Shown here: one piece after another, positions 1-5,647 of the stretch | Layout of the letters: every line of letters starts with the position of its first letter | How positions within the stretch are numbered: position 1 is the stretch's first letter | Assembly (NCBI GenBank): GCA_016928125.1 | Contig: JAFGLK010000055.1 | Coordinates: forward strand, 1 to 9,713 | DNA from: Anaerolineae bacterium | Lineage (GTDB): Bacteria > Chloroflexota > Anaerolineae > UBA1429 | Length of the DNA stretch: 9,713 nucleotides | Direction: 5' to 3' | Program-made: the position numbers and the translations under genes | Notes under the pieces: generated by a model | What the model was told of the DNA's origin: nothing | The model's database searches: none | The model's input: the letters and a program-made list of their open reading frames with translations, nothing else

Positions 1-1
1 C

Positions 2-394
2 GAGATCATACTGGGCACGAATCTCCAGTCTCTGGGCGGGCGCGTGCGGGCGGCTTACTGTCTGGGGTTGATCAGCGAGGATGAGATGCACGATCTCCGC
101 CTCCTTAAAGAGATCCGCAACTATTTCGCCCACAACCTGCATGTCTCGTTCGACGACGAGTGGGTTCAGCGCACCTGCGACGCCCTTCGGCTGATCCGTC
201 GCGTCATGCCCGAGAGCGATGGACTCTCCCATCGGCGCGTGCTCGAGCAGACCACTTGCATGCTCTCGTCGTTGCTCGTGGCCCGCGAGCGGCGGATCAG
301 AGGCCGGCGTCTCAGCAAACGCCCCGAGATGACCCGCATGGAGATCAGCGAGGAATGTCTGCTGGGACGCGATGAGGCGCCGCTGCAGAGCTGA
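2..394 (+). CDS. MltR-like (mannitol repressor family) protein, 5'-truncated by the window edge
   Basis: The open frame runs in from the left edge with no stop before position 394, so the N-terminus lies outside the window. A GTG at 44 is not needed as a start, because the frame upstream of it already reads family-like sequence (LGTNLQSLGGRVRAAYCLGL). The core resembles the MltR family: an (R)xRAAYCLGLIS segment, an acidic DEMHDL stretch, then KEIRNYFAHN. The E. coli family member represses the mannitol operon, but many homologues lack a recognisable DNA-binding domain and have no known role, so repression of mannitol genes should not be assumed. The C-terminus is Arg-rich and polar. The UroD-family gene starts 41 bp downstream on the same strand and may be co-transcribed. 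No mannitol gene is visible. Family assignment rests on motif recognition and is moderately sure. Confidence 0.6.
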   Translation, partial: EIILGTNLQSLGGRVRAAYCLGLISEDEMHDLRLLKEIRNYFAHNLHVSFDDEWVQRTCDALRLIRRVMPESDGLSHRRVLEQTTCMLSSLLVARERRIRGRRLSKRPEMTRMEISEECLLGRDEAPLQS

Positions 395-435
395 CCTTCG
401 CGAGCCTGACGCCCTGATACACCAGAGGAGCGTAC

Positions 436-1434
436 ATGGACAGCCGCGAGCGAGTGCGCGCAATCATCAGCGGGACGGGCGCCGACCGCTGTGGGTTCTG
501 GTTGGGCAATCCCCACGCCGACACCTGGCCCATCCTGCACGCCTACTTCCACACCCACACCGAAGAGGAGCTGCGGCTCAAGCTGGGCGATGACTATCGC
601 TGGATCCGCCCTGCCAAGTACACGCAACCCGGCTACGTCAAGTTGTTCGAGATCCGGGGCAAGGTGGCCCATGGCACGCAAGGCCCTTTGGCCCACTATG
701 CCGAGGTATCCCAGATCGAGGACTATGACTGGCCCCAGATCGAGTACGTGAATCTGGAGGAGACCGTCATGGCCCTCCGCAACGCCGGGGCGTTCTATCG
801 CGCCAGCGGCATGTGGACCTCGTTCTATCACAACGTGATGGACCTGTTTGGGATGGAGGCCTACATGATGAACATGTACCTCAATCCTGAGCTCGTCCTG
901 GCTGTGACCGATCGGGTCTGCCAGTTCTACTATGACGCTAACGAGCGCCTGTATGCCATGGCCGGCGGCGAGATCGACGGCTACTTTTTCGGCAACGACT
1001 TTGGCACGCAGCTGGACCTGATCTGCGGGCCGGCCCAGTTCGATCGCTTTATCTTGCCTTGGTTCAAGCGCTTTACCGAGCAGGCCCATCGCTGGGGCTA
1101 TCAAGTGATCCTGCATTCATGCGGATCGATCTACAAAGTCATCGAGCGACTGATCGAGGCCGGCGTCGACTGCCTGCATCCGCTCCAGGCCAAGGCGGCC
1201 TGCATGGACGCCGAGACGCTCGCCCGTGACTTCAAAGGGCGCATCGCCTTTCTGGGCGGCATCGATACCCAGGAACTGCTGATTCACGCGACACCGGATG
1301 AGGTCAAGGCAGAGGTGCGGCGTGTCAGGCGCCTGCTGGGACCACGCCTGATCGTGAGCCCCAGCCATGAGGCGATTTTGCCCAATGTCCCACCGGCCAA
1401 CATCGCCGCTATGGCCGAGGCGGCGCAGGAATAG
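436..1434 (+). CDS. Uroporphyrinogen decarboxylase (UroD)-superfamily protein, probable methyltransferase-type
   Basis: This 332-residue protein has the UroD TIM-barrel pattern: an N-terminal SRERVRAII helix, GNDFGTQ near 186-192, HSCGS at 227-231, FLGGIDTQELL near 272-282 and the closing VSPSHEAILPNVPPANI loop near 307-323. True HemE decarboxylases keep other conserved substrate-binding residues, so this is better placed among the MtaA/MtbA-like relatives that move methyl groups on corrinoid or thiol carriers. Those enzymes bind zinc with a His-x-Cys pair plus a distal Cys. Here H227 and C229 supply the pair, but the distal position reads SPSH, so H311 or E312 would have to be the third ligand. 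The start is fixed by AGAGGAG at 424-430, five bases before ATG. No corrinoid protein is adjacent, so the substrate is unknown. The next gene on this strand starts 156 bp downstream and seems to be a separate unit. Confidence 0.88.
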   Translation: MDSRERVRAIISGTGADRCGFWLGNPHADTWPILHAYFHTHTEEELRLKLGDDYRWIRPAKYTQPGYVKLFEIRGKVAHGTQGPLAHYAEVSQIEDYDWPQIEYVNLEETVMALRNAGAFYRASGMWTSFYHNVMDLFGMEAYMMNMYLNPELVLAVTDRVCQFYYDANERLYAMAGGEIDGYFFGNDFGTQLDLICGPAQFDRFILPWFKRFTEQAHRWGYQVILHSCGSIYKVIERLIEAGVDCLHPLQAKAACMDAETLARDFKGRIAFLGGIDTQELLIHATPDEVKAEVRRVRRLLGPRLIVSPSHEAILPNVPPANIAAMAEAAQE

Positions 1435-1590
1435 GCAAGCATCTTTCTATCGATCTGTCTGAAGCACACAAGGCCACCAAAAGGGCTTCACAAATCCTCC
1501 ACATCGGTGCGCTAGAATGAGGGCGTGATCGATGAGTGAAAGAGAGTCGAACGTGACCCTCAGCAAAAGACAGAATCAGGAGGAACGATT

Positions 1591-2145
1591 GTGAAGACGG
1601 CATTCAAGGTACTGGCGATTGTGACCGCGGTAGTGGTGATTCTGGCCTCTGTGACGGCCGTGGTGCTGGCACAGACCCGCGGCGAGAGAGGTCGCGCCGC
1701 AGAGCAGACCGAATTGGGGCTCGGGCTTGGGCCGGCGCAAGCGCAGGGCCGTGGATTCGGATCAGAGTCGAATCAGGTGCGCGGCCAGGGGCAGAACACG
1801 CCGGGCGGCGTCGACGAGGATGGTGATGGCATCTGCGACATCTGCGGCGAGAGCCGCGAGGGCGCTGCGGAGGGCTATGGCCTTCGGAACGGACAGGGGC
1901 GTGGCGGATTCGGCGGGCTAGGTAATCCCGACTGCGATGGTGACTGTGAAAATGAGGGCGCCGGGCCGCAGCGTGGGGGTGTGGATGCGGATGGCGACGG
2001 CATCTGTGACATCTGCGGCGAGAGCTGCGAGGGCCTGGATGGCCAAGGCCCCTTTGGTCGCCAGGGTGGCGGAATCGGTGGTGCAAACCGTGGCGCGAAC
2101 CGCGTCGGAAACCGCGCCGCCAATGGCGCAGGGAACGTCCGTTAG
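1591..2145 (+). CDS. Small exported Gly-rich protein with duplicated Asp-rich CxxC repeat
   Basis: I do not recognise a named family. The 184-residue product starts at GTG 1591, with AGGAGG at 1578-1583 seven bases upstream. Residues 1-27 form a signal peptide or anchor: a lysine-bearing n-region, a hydrophobic run (about 7-26) and V-L-A before Q28, which suits signal peptidase I. The rest is Gly/Gln/Arg/Asn-rich and probably disordered. Two near-identical modules lie at residues 73-91 and 129-148, each VDxDGDGICDICGES. The acidic loop resembles calcium-binding thrombospondin-type-3 or dockerin loops, followed by CxxC. Between them, residues 112-122 give a shorter acidic piece with two cysteines (DCDGDC). 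A role in metal binding or extracytoplasmic redox is possible but unproven. The gene stands alone: a hairpin terminator follows and the next genes are convergent. TAGAAT at 1513-1518 could be its -10, but no well-spaced -35 is seen. Confidence 0.75.
   Translation: MKTAFKVLAIVTAVVVILASVTAVVLAQTRGERGRAAEQTELGLGLGPAQAQGRGFGSESNQVRGQGQNTPGGVDEDGDGICDICGESREGAAEGYGLRNGQGRGGFGGLGNPDCDGDCENEGAGPQRGGVDADGDGICDICGESCEGLDGQGPFGRQGGGIGGANRGANRVGNRAANGAGNVR
1813..2034 (+). repeat. Internal duplication encoding two DGDGICDICGES modules
   Basis: The coding segments 1813-1863 and 1981-2034 encode almost the same module. At DNA level they differ mainly at synonymous positions (GATGGTGATGGC against GATGGCGACGGC). 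This shows an old intragenic duplication held by selection on the protein. The spacer between them is Gly-rich and carries a third, partial acidic Cys pair. Confidence 0.75.
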
Positions 2146-2165
2146 TCGCTTTGGACCTTAACCTC

Positions 2166-2196
2166 AAACCCGAGGGGGCAGACCCCCTCGGGTTTT
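2166..2196. terminator. Strong intrinsic terminator, likely bidirectional
   Basis: A perfect 13-bp stem (2166-2178 with 2183-2195) encloses a CAGA loop and ends in TTTT on the plus strand, with AAA at the other end supplying a short U tract for the opposite strand. It lies 20 bp after the exported CxxC protein gene and about 20 bp from the end of the convergent NIPSNAP gene, so it can terminate both units. Confidence 0.9.
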
Positions 2197-2214
2197 CTCG
2201 TTGGACTGAGGATT

Positions 2215-2535
2215 CTAGTGCATGACGGAGCGGGAGGTAGGCTCCACGCGCGTCACGACGATCCGTGCGCGGTCGAGCAAGCCGTCCACCTTGGGCGTGA
2301 TGACGTCTTTCCAGTGGTCGCTCTGATAGACCGCCTCGTATAGGCGATCGCGCTCAGCCTCATCCTCAAAGCGGCGGATCCATACGTACAGATCGTCCTC
2401 GTCCTTGCCGGTGAAGCTGCCGAACACGACCATACCTTTGGACACCTGGAAAGGAATGATCTCCTCTTCCATCAACCTGACCCAGGCATCCATCTGCCCA
2501 TCCTTGATACGATACTGTCGAATCTCGAAGAACAT
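2215..2535 (-). CDS. NIPSNAP family protein
   Basis: This 106-residue protein has the NIPSNAP ferredoxin-like (dimeric alpha/beta barrel) pattern throughout: FEIRQYRIKDGQMDAWVRLMEEE at the start, GMVVFGSF near 34-41, YVWIRRFEDEAERDRLYEAVYQSD near 50-72 and WKDVI after it. Length matches the single-domain bacterial members. Function is not established for the family; related folds bind or oxidise small molecules. The start at 2535 has GAGAGG five bases upstream. It is the last gene of the SGNH-VOC-NIPSNAP cluster, 71 bp after the VOC gene, and its end faces the terminator at 2166-2196. Both neighbours are small-molecule enzymes, so a catabolic or detoxifying role is plausible, but this is inference. 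Confidence 0.88.
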   Translation of the reverse strand: MFFEIRQYRIKDGQMDAWVRLMEEEIIPFQVSKGMVVFGSFTGKDEDDLYVWIRRFEDEAERDRLYEAVYQSDHWKDVITPKVDGLLDRARIVVTRVEPTSRSVMH

Positions 2536-2578
2536 GCTCGCCTCTCTTGTGTGATGATGAAAGGACCGTGAGGGATCA

Positions 2579-2598
2579 TGTAGCCCATCATGGCTACA
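2579..2598 (-). other. Intercistronic hairpin between VOC and NIPSNAP genes
   Basis: A perfect 7-bp stem (2579-2585 with 2592-2598) closes a 6-base loop in the 71-bp spacer. No U tract follows on the minus strand, so it is more likely an mRNA-stability or partial attenuation element than a terminator. It could also be chance. Confidence 0.35.
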
Positions 2599-2606
2599 GC
2601 GCCCGA

Positions 2607-3038
2607 TCAGACAGGTTCAAGCCAAGCGCTCTGTTTGCTGTCCAGAGTATAGCCATGGAGCTCGATGCGGTTGCCGTCAGGATCGACAATCCAGGCCTGC
2701 ATGCTGTGATCCTTGCCCTGCTTGACGTTGCCCACCTCCACGCCACGGGCCTGCAGCTCGACCATCGCCTGATCGAAATCGACCACCTCAAGGCACAAAT
2801 GGCGATAGGGCTGGCCCGCCGCGCGCTCGCCTAGCTCACCCTCGAAGATCTCGATGAATCCGCGCCCGCCCACATGGATATACTGGCCGTACTTGCGGCC
2901 CGCATCGTCCACAAAGTCGAACGCTGGCGTCAAGCCGAGCTTGTCGCAATAGAACGCCAGTGACTGCTCGAGGTTGGAGACAGTGTAGCACACGTGAGCC
3001 AGCCCTCGGATGATGTTGGACCCTGATGTTGAGCTCAT
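2607..3038 (-). CDS. VOC superfamily (glyoxalase/dioxygenase-like) metalloprotein
   Basis: This 143-residue protein reads as one vicinal-oxygen-chelate domain made of two beta-alpha-beta-beta-beta modules: GLAHVCYTVSNLEQSLAFYCDKLGL at 12-36, FIEIFEG at 61-67, YRHLCLEVVDFDQAMVELQARGV at 78-100, and DPDGNRIELHGY at 119-130. The likely 2-His-2-Glu metal set is H15, E63, H80 and E126, all in the expected places. Members include glyoxalase I, methylmalonyl-CoA epimerase, fosfomycin/bleomycin resistance proteins and extradiol dioxygenases. The sequence does not choose between them, although the PDGNRIEL ending is typical of lactoylglutathione-lyase-like members. The start at 3038 has AGAGG seven bases upstream. 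It is the middle gene of a three-gene minus-strand cluster. Confidence 0.9.
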   Translation of the reverse strand: MSSTSGSNIIRGLAHVCYTVSNLEQSLAFYCDKLGLTPAFDFVDDAGRKYGQYIHVGGRGFIEIFEGELGERAAGQPYRHLCLEVVDFDQAMVELQARGVEVGNVKQGKDHSMQAWIVDPDGNRIELHGYTLDSKQSAWLEPV

Positions 3039-3065
3039 GGATCGACCTCTCTCTCCTCATTGATG

Positions 3066-3087
3066 GGCGCCACGCTGTGATGGCGCC
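3066..3087 (-). other. Intercistronic hairpin between SGNH and VOC genes
   Basis: A perfect 7-bp GC-rich stem (3066-3072 with 3081-3087) with an 8-base loop starts three bases after the SGNH hydrolase stop. It has no following U run. It may protect the upstream mRNA 3' end or partly attenuate the downstream genes. A comparable hairpin sits in the next spacer of the cluster. Confidence 0.4.
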
Positions 3088-3089
3088 GA

Positions 3090-3668
3090 CTACCTCGACT
3101 GATGTAGAGCGGTTCGGATGGCTTGCGCGGCCGTTTTGCCCAGCAGCTCATAGCCGATAGGCCTGAAATGCACCCCATCGGGCAGGAGCAGCCCATCCCG
3201 TCCCGCCGCCATGACCAGGCTGTACAGATCGTTGATGGACGCTCCCAGTGATTGGGCCACCTCGATGGCCACCTCGTTGTAGGCGCGTACATCGGCCTCA
3301 AAGCGGTCAAAGTCCTTGTTGGCGTGATGCCACGCATGGTTAACCGGCGTGGTGGTGGCCCAGATGACCTGGGCGCCCATCTCCATTGCCGTCTCCACGA
3401 TACGCGCAACGTTGGCCCGATAGGCGCCGATGCCGATGGCCTTGGCGCTGGCCCCGAAGGCCGTCTTGATGTCGTGCAGCCCGCAGTTGACGTGCACCAG
3501 ATCGGGCTGCTGCACCACGATCCAGGTGTGCAGGTGCTCGCGCACATTCCCGCTCGTGCCCCCGTTCTCGGCTGGCGCCCAGATCTCGGCTTCAGCGGCC
3601 AGCTCGCGCCGCACGACCGGCTCGTAGCCCATGCGGATCGAATCACCGATCAGGACAACCTTGGGCAT
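3090..3668 (-). CDS. SGNH/GDSL-family hydrolase (lipase/esterase-like)
   Basis: All four SGNH blocks are visible in this 192-residue protein. Block I is IGDSI at 7-11 with nucleophile S10. Block II is the Gly within NGGTSGN (35-41). Block III is NCGLHD (61-66), with N61 completing the oxyanion hole. Block V is DGVHF (164-168), with the D164/H167 dyad. The family cleaves esters in lipids, acetylated sugars and similar substrates. There is no signal peptide, so the enzyme is cytoplasmic, which suits acyl or acetyl removal from imported compounds. The start at 3668 has AGGGAG six bases upstream. It is the first recognised gene of the cluster that continues with VOC and NIPSNAP genes (spacers 51 and 71 bp). 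Substrate is unknown. Confidence 0.92.
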   Translation of the reverse strand: MPKVVLIGDSIRMGYEPVVRRELAAEAEIWAPAENGGTSGNVREHLHTWIVVQQPDLVHVNCGLHDIKTAFGASAKAIGIGAYRANVARIVETAMEMGAQVIWATTTPVNHAWHHANKDFDRFEADVRAYNEVAIEVAQSLGASINDLYSLVMAAGRDGLLLPDGVHFRPIGYELLGKTAAQAIRTALHQSR

Positions 3669-3855
3669 ATCCCACTCCCTGCTGCGGAGTACAAACGTAC
3701 GAAAAGAGAGCTATCGCCTGACAAGCATAACGAACCGAAGGGTTTCGGTCTGCTCCTGGATCGGCGATGAGCGACTCCTCGAGGACATGATGCTTCAAAG
3801 CCAGGTACTCCTCCAGCTCGAACGTGATCCACACGCGATGCGTCCCCTCTGCCAT
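3643..3855 (-). CDS. Possible small leader ORF (70 codons), unrecognised
   Basis: Between the minus-strand promoter at 3876-3904 and the SGNH hydrolase start lies an open frame beginning MAEGTHRVWITFELEEYLAL. It starts about 15 bases after the expected transcription start and overlaps the SGNH start by 26 bases. The middle looks amphipathic (ELEEYLALKHHVLEE), but I recognise no family. The upstream GCGGG is a weak ribosome binding site overlapping the start. The last 20 residues are odd in composition, with several Cys and aromatic residues. It may be a short regulatory protein coupled to the SGNH gene, a gene remnant, or chance in an otherwise empty leader. Confidence 0.25.
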   Translation of the reverse strand: MAEGTHRVWITFELEEYLALKHHVLEESLIADPGADRNPSVRYACQAIALFSYVCTPQQGVGYAQGCPDR

Positions 3856-3875
3856 CACCCGCTTCGAAGCACCGC

Positions 3876-3904
3876 ACCATACCATGCTCGTATGAGATTG
3901 TCAA
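3876..3904 (-). promoter_or_regulatory. Sigma70-type promoter of the SGNH-VOC-NIPSNAP cluster
   Basis: On the minus strand a perfect TTGACA (3899-3904) is followed after exactly 17 bases by TATGGT (3876-3881, 4 of 6 to consensus). Transcription would start near 3868 and give a leader of about 200 nt before the SGNH start codon. Spacing and the perfect -35 make this the best promoter candidate for the cluster. Confidence 0.55.
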
Positions 3905-4419
3905 TGTATCTGACTCTGGTGATGACCCACAAGTGTGAGAAGTGTCCCATCATGGCCTCGGCAGACTGCAGGACACCTGTAGCAACGCGTCGGGGAGCAC
4001 GGTCCGGCCTCAGTGATGCTCCCACGAGGGCCAGTCTGTGGCGAGCTGGGCGAGAGACGGCTCTCCCTTGCCGACTCGCTACCATCTCATGTTGGCAGCC
4101 AGCAGAAGGAGCACTTGCCAAAAGACGGCTCTGGGATCATGCTGTGAGTGATCACACACAGGTGATCGGAGAGCCCTCCCTTGGCAAGCGCACTTTCGCC
4201 ATCTCGCCAACCAAAGCACGCTTTTGGGTGAGTGAACGCGCCAACATAAGCTGGTAGCGAGTCAGTTGCGCAAATACTCCACAAGGGGCATACTTCCGTT
4301 GGTCACCGTCTCGCTCCTCCTGTTGTGTTGATCCCATCAGAGTTGAAGCACACGATGACCGATCAGTCAAGCGCTCACTCTCCACCACTGTCTGAGACAC
4401 GATCGGGCGGCCTCACAAA
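3905..4419. other. Gene-free 515-bp interval, repeat-bearing
   Basis: No frame on either strand here gives a protein I would defend. The open frames (for example 3855-4121 and 4087-4284 minus, 3631-4257 plus) are short, lack ribosome binding sites and have low-information composition. The interval separates the divergent SGNH cluster and dinB. It holds a degenerate long inverted repeat (4073-4263) and a direct 10-mer, AGACGGCTCT, at 4055-4064 and 4123-4132. Further degenerate copies of CTCCCTTGCC/CTCCCTTGGC sit nearby. It looks like a remnant of a non-autonomous element or a structured intergenic repeat. No transposase motif is readable. Confidence 0.6.
4073..4263. repeat. Long imperfect inverted repeat (about 190 bp)
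   Basis: Outer arms 4073-4096 and 4240-4263 are reverse complements at 22 of 24 positions. Inner arms 4111-4132 and 4170-4191 match at 18 of 22. The inner pair closes on a palindromic centre, GTGATCAC at 4148-4155, flanked by TGTGA/ACACA. The inner arms centre on about 4151 and the outer arms on about 4168, because the right side carries some 34 extra bases. A single-strand copy would fold into a long branched hairpin. This form is typical of MITE-like or palindromic dispersed repeats, but no target-site duplication is obvious. Confidence 0.75.
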
Positions 4420-5640
4420 ATGAGCCTTTCAGCCCATTCCCCAGCCCCGCAGAGATGGATCGTCCACGTGGATCTGGACGCCTTTTTCGCGTCGGTGGAG
4501 GAACTGTTGAATCCCCGGTTGAGAGGGCAGGCGATTATCGTCGGCGGTGCTCCAGAGCAGCGAGGGGTGGTCGCCTCCGCCTCTTATGCCGCGCGCCGTT
4601 TTGGCGTTCACTCGGCCATGCCCATGTCCCAAGCTCTGCGGCTCTGTCCGCACGCGGTTGTGGTGCCCGCCCGCCATGGCATCTATGGGGCGCACTCGCG
4701 GCGGGTGATGGCCATCCTGCAAGAGATCACGCCCCTGGTGGAGCAAGTATCCATCGACGAGGCTTTTCTCGACGTGACGGGGTGCGAGCGCCTCTGGGGT
4801 CCGGTGGATGCCATCGCCGACCTGATTCGGCGGCGCATCACGGGCGAGTGCCAGTTGCCCGTCTCGCTGGGCATAGCCTCCAGCAAGCTGGTGGCCAAGA
4901 TCGCCTGCGATCTGGCCAAGCCGCAAGGCGTGCTGATCGTACCGCCAGGTCAGGAACAGGACTTTCTTGCGCCTCTGCCGATTGGCAGATTGTGGGGCGT
5001 GGGCCAGGTCACGACCGCCAGGTTGAATGCACTGGGCATTCACACGATTGGCGATCTGGCGGCGTGGCCTGAGGAGGATCTGGCCGATCGCCTGGGCGAG
5101 TGGGGCCACGATCTGCATCGCAGGGCGCTGGGCCTCGACGCGAGCCCGGTACACACATCGCGCGAGCAGCGCTCGATCAGCCACGAGCAGACCTTCGCTC
5201 AGGATGTGGGCGACGTGAGCCTGCTGCAGCGCACCCTCTTGAGCATGAGCGAGCGGCTGGCCGGGCGCCTGCGAGAGGGCGGGCTGGTGGCCCAGACGGT
5301 GCGCCTGAAGCTGCGTTTTCCGGATTTCCACACCGTGACGCGCCAGTCGCGGCTAGAACAGCCCACGGATCAGGGGCCGGTGATCTATGATGTGGCCCAG
5401 CAGCTCTTGCGCGCACATCTTCCAGCCCAGCGCAAGGTGCGCCTGATCGGCCTAGGCCTTACCGGGCTGCTGGAGGAGGGCGGCTACCAGTTACAGCTCT
5501 TCGACCAGAGCGACCAGAGGCGGATCAACCTCGACCGCGCCGTCGATGAGATCCGGGAGCGATTCGGGCGGGAGGCGATCGTGCGCGCCTCGCTACTGCG
5601 CAAGAGCCGCCACGACTCGGTCGAGGATGAGGCCCAATAG
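4420..5640 (+). CDS. dinB: DNA polymerase IV (Y-family translesion polymerase)
   Basis: This 406-residue protein is a full Y-family polymerase. The palm begins IVHVDLDAFFASVEE (14-28) with metal ligand D18 and the aromatic steric-gate position F23. YAARRFGVHSAMPM (57-70) is the usual fingers motif, and SIDEAFLDVT (111-120) holds catalytic D113 and E114. SLGIASSKLVAKIACDLAKP (149-168) and the thumb IGRLWGVGQVTTARL with its HhH follow, then the little-finger domain (about 245-350). QLQLF at 357-361 matches the beta-clamp-binding consensus QLxLF. About 45 residues follow the clamp motif, so the protein is longer than the roughly 350-residue E. coli enzyme. An in-frame TGA at 4393 leaves ATG 4420 as the only start nearby. 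Its ribosome binding site is poor (GGGCGG at 4405-4410). No LexA-type box is seen upstream. The radical SAM gene converges on its 3' end. Confidence 0.96.
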   Translation: MSLSAHSPAPQRWIVHVDLDAFFASVEELLNPRLRGQAIIVGGAPEQRGVVASASYAARRFGVHSAMPMSQALRLCPHAVVVPARHGIYGAHSRRVMAILQEITPLVEQVSIDEAFLDVTGCERLWGPVDAIADLIRRRITGECQLPVSLGIASSKLVAKIACDLAKPQGVLIVPPGQEQDFLAPLPIGRLWGVGQVTTARLNALGIHTIGDLAAWPEEDLADRLGEWGHDLHRRALGLDASPVHTSREQRSISHEQTFAQDVGDVSLLQRTLLSMSERLAGRLREGGLVAQTVRLKLRFPDFHTVTRQSRLEQPTDQGPVIYDVAQQLLRAHLPAQRKVRLIGLGLTGLLEEGGYQLQLFDQSDQRRINLDRAVDEIRERFGREAIVRASLLRKSRHDSVEDEAQ

Positions 5641-5647
5641 GGCTGGT

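Noticed and set aside
166..1116. 316-codon open frame on the minus strand
   Set aside because: It is antisense to the UroD gene and the MltR-like gene. Its translation has no recognisable motif and is rich in Val/Leu/Ala/His, as expected from the reverse complement of a GC-rich gene.
1460..1490. Stem TGAAGC/GCTTCA after the first UroD gene as a terminator
   Set aside because: The stem is only 6 bp with a 19-base loop and no T run, so it is not a credible intrinsic terminator.
1487..1518. Candidate promoter TTCACA ... TAGAAT before the exported CxxC protein
   Set aside because: Each hexamer matches 5 of 6, but the spacer is 20 bases, longer than sigma70 promoters accept well. I kept only the -10 as a possibility in the gene entry.
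1604..2167. 187-codon Arg/His-rich frame opposite the exported CxxC protein
   Set aside because: Composition is an artefact of reading Gly-rich codons in reverse. The plus-strand frame has a signal peptide, a ribosome binding site and repeated modules.
3855..4284. Two short minus-strand frames sharing a (D/S)HLxVIT string (3855-4121 and 4087-4284), considered as a transposase fragment
   Set aside because: The resemblance is only a few residues and follows from the underlying DNA repeats. No DDE or HTH motif is visible.
4264..4419. Search for a LexA-type box or strong promoter just upstream of dinB
   Set aside because: No GAAC-N4-GTTC-like site is seen. The best -35/-10 pair (TTGCGC, 17 bases, CATACT at 4266-4294) is too weak to report.
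4429..5331. 300-codon open frame on the minus strand inside dinB
   Set aside because: It lies wholly opposite a convincing DNA polymerase IV, has no ribosome binding site worth noting and no family resemblance.
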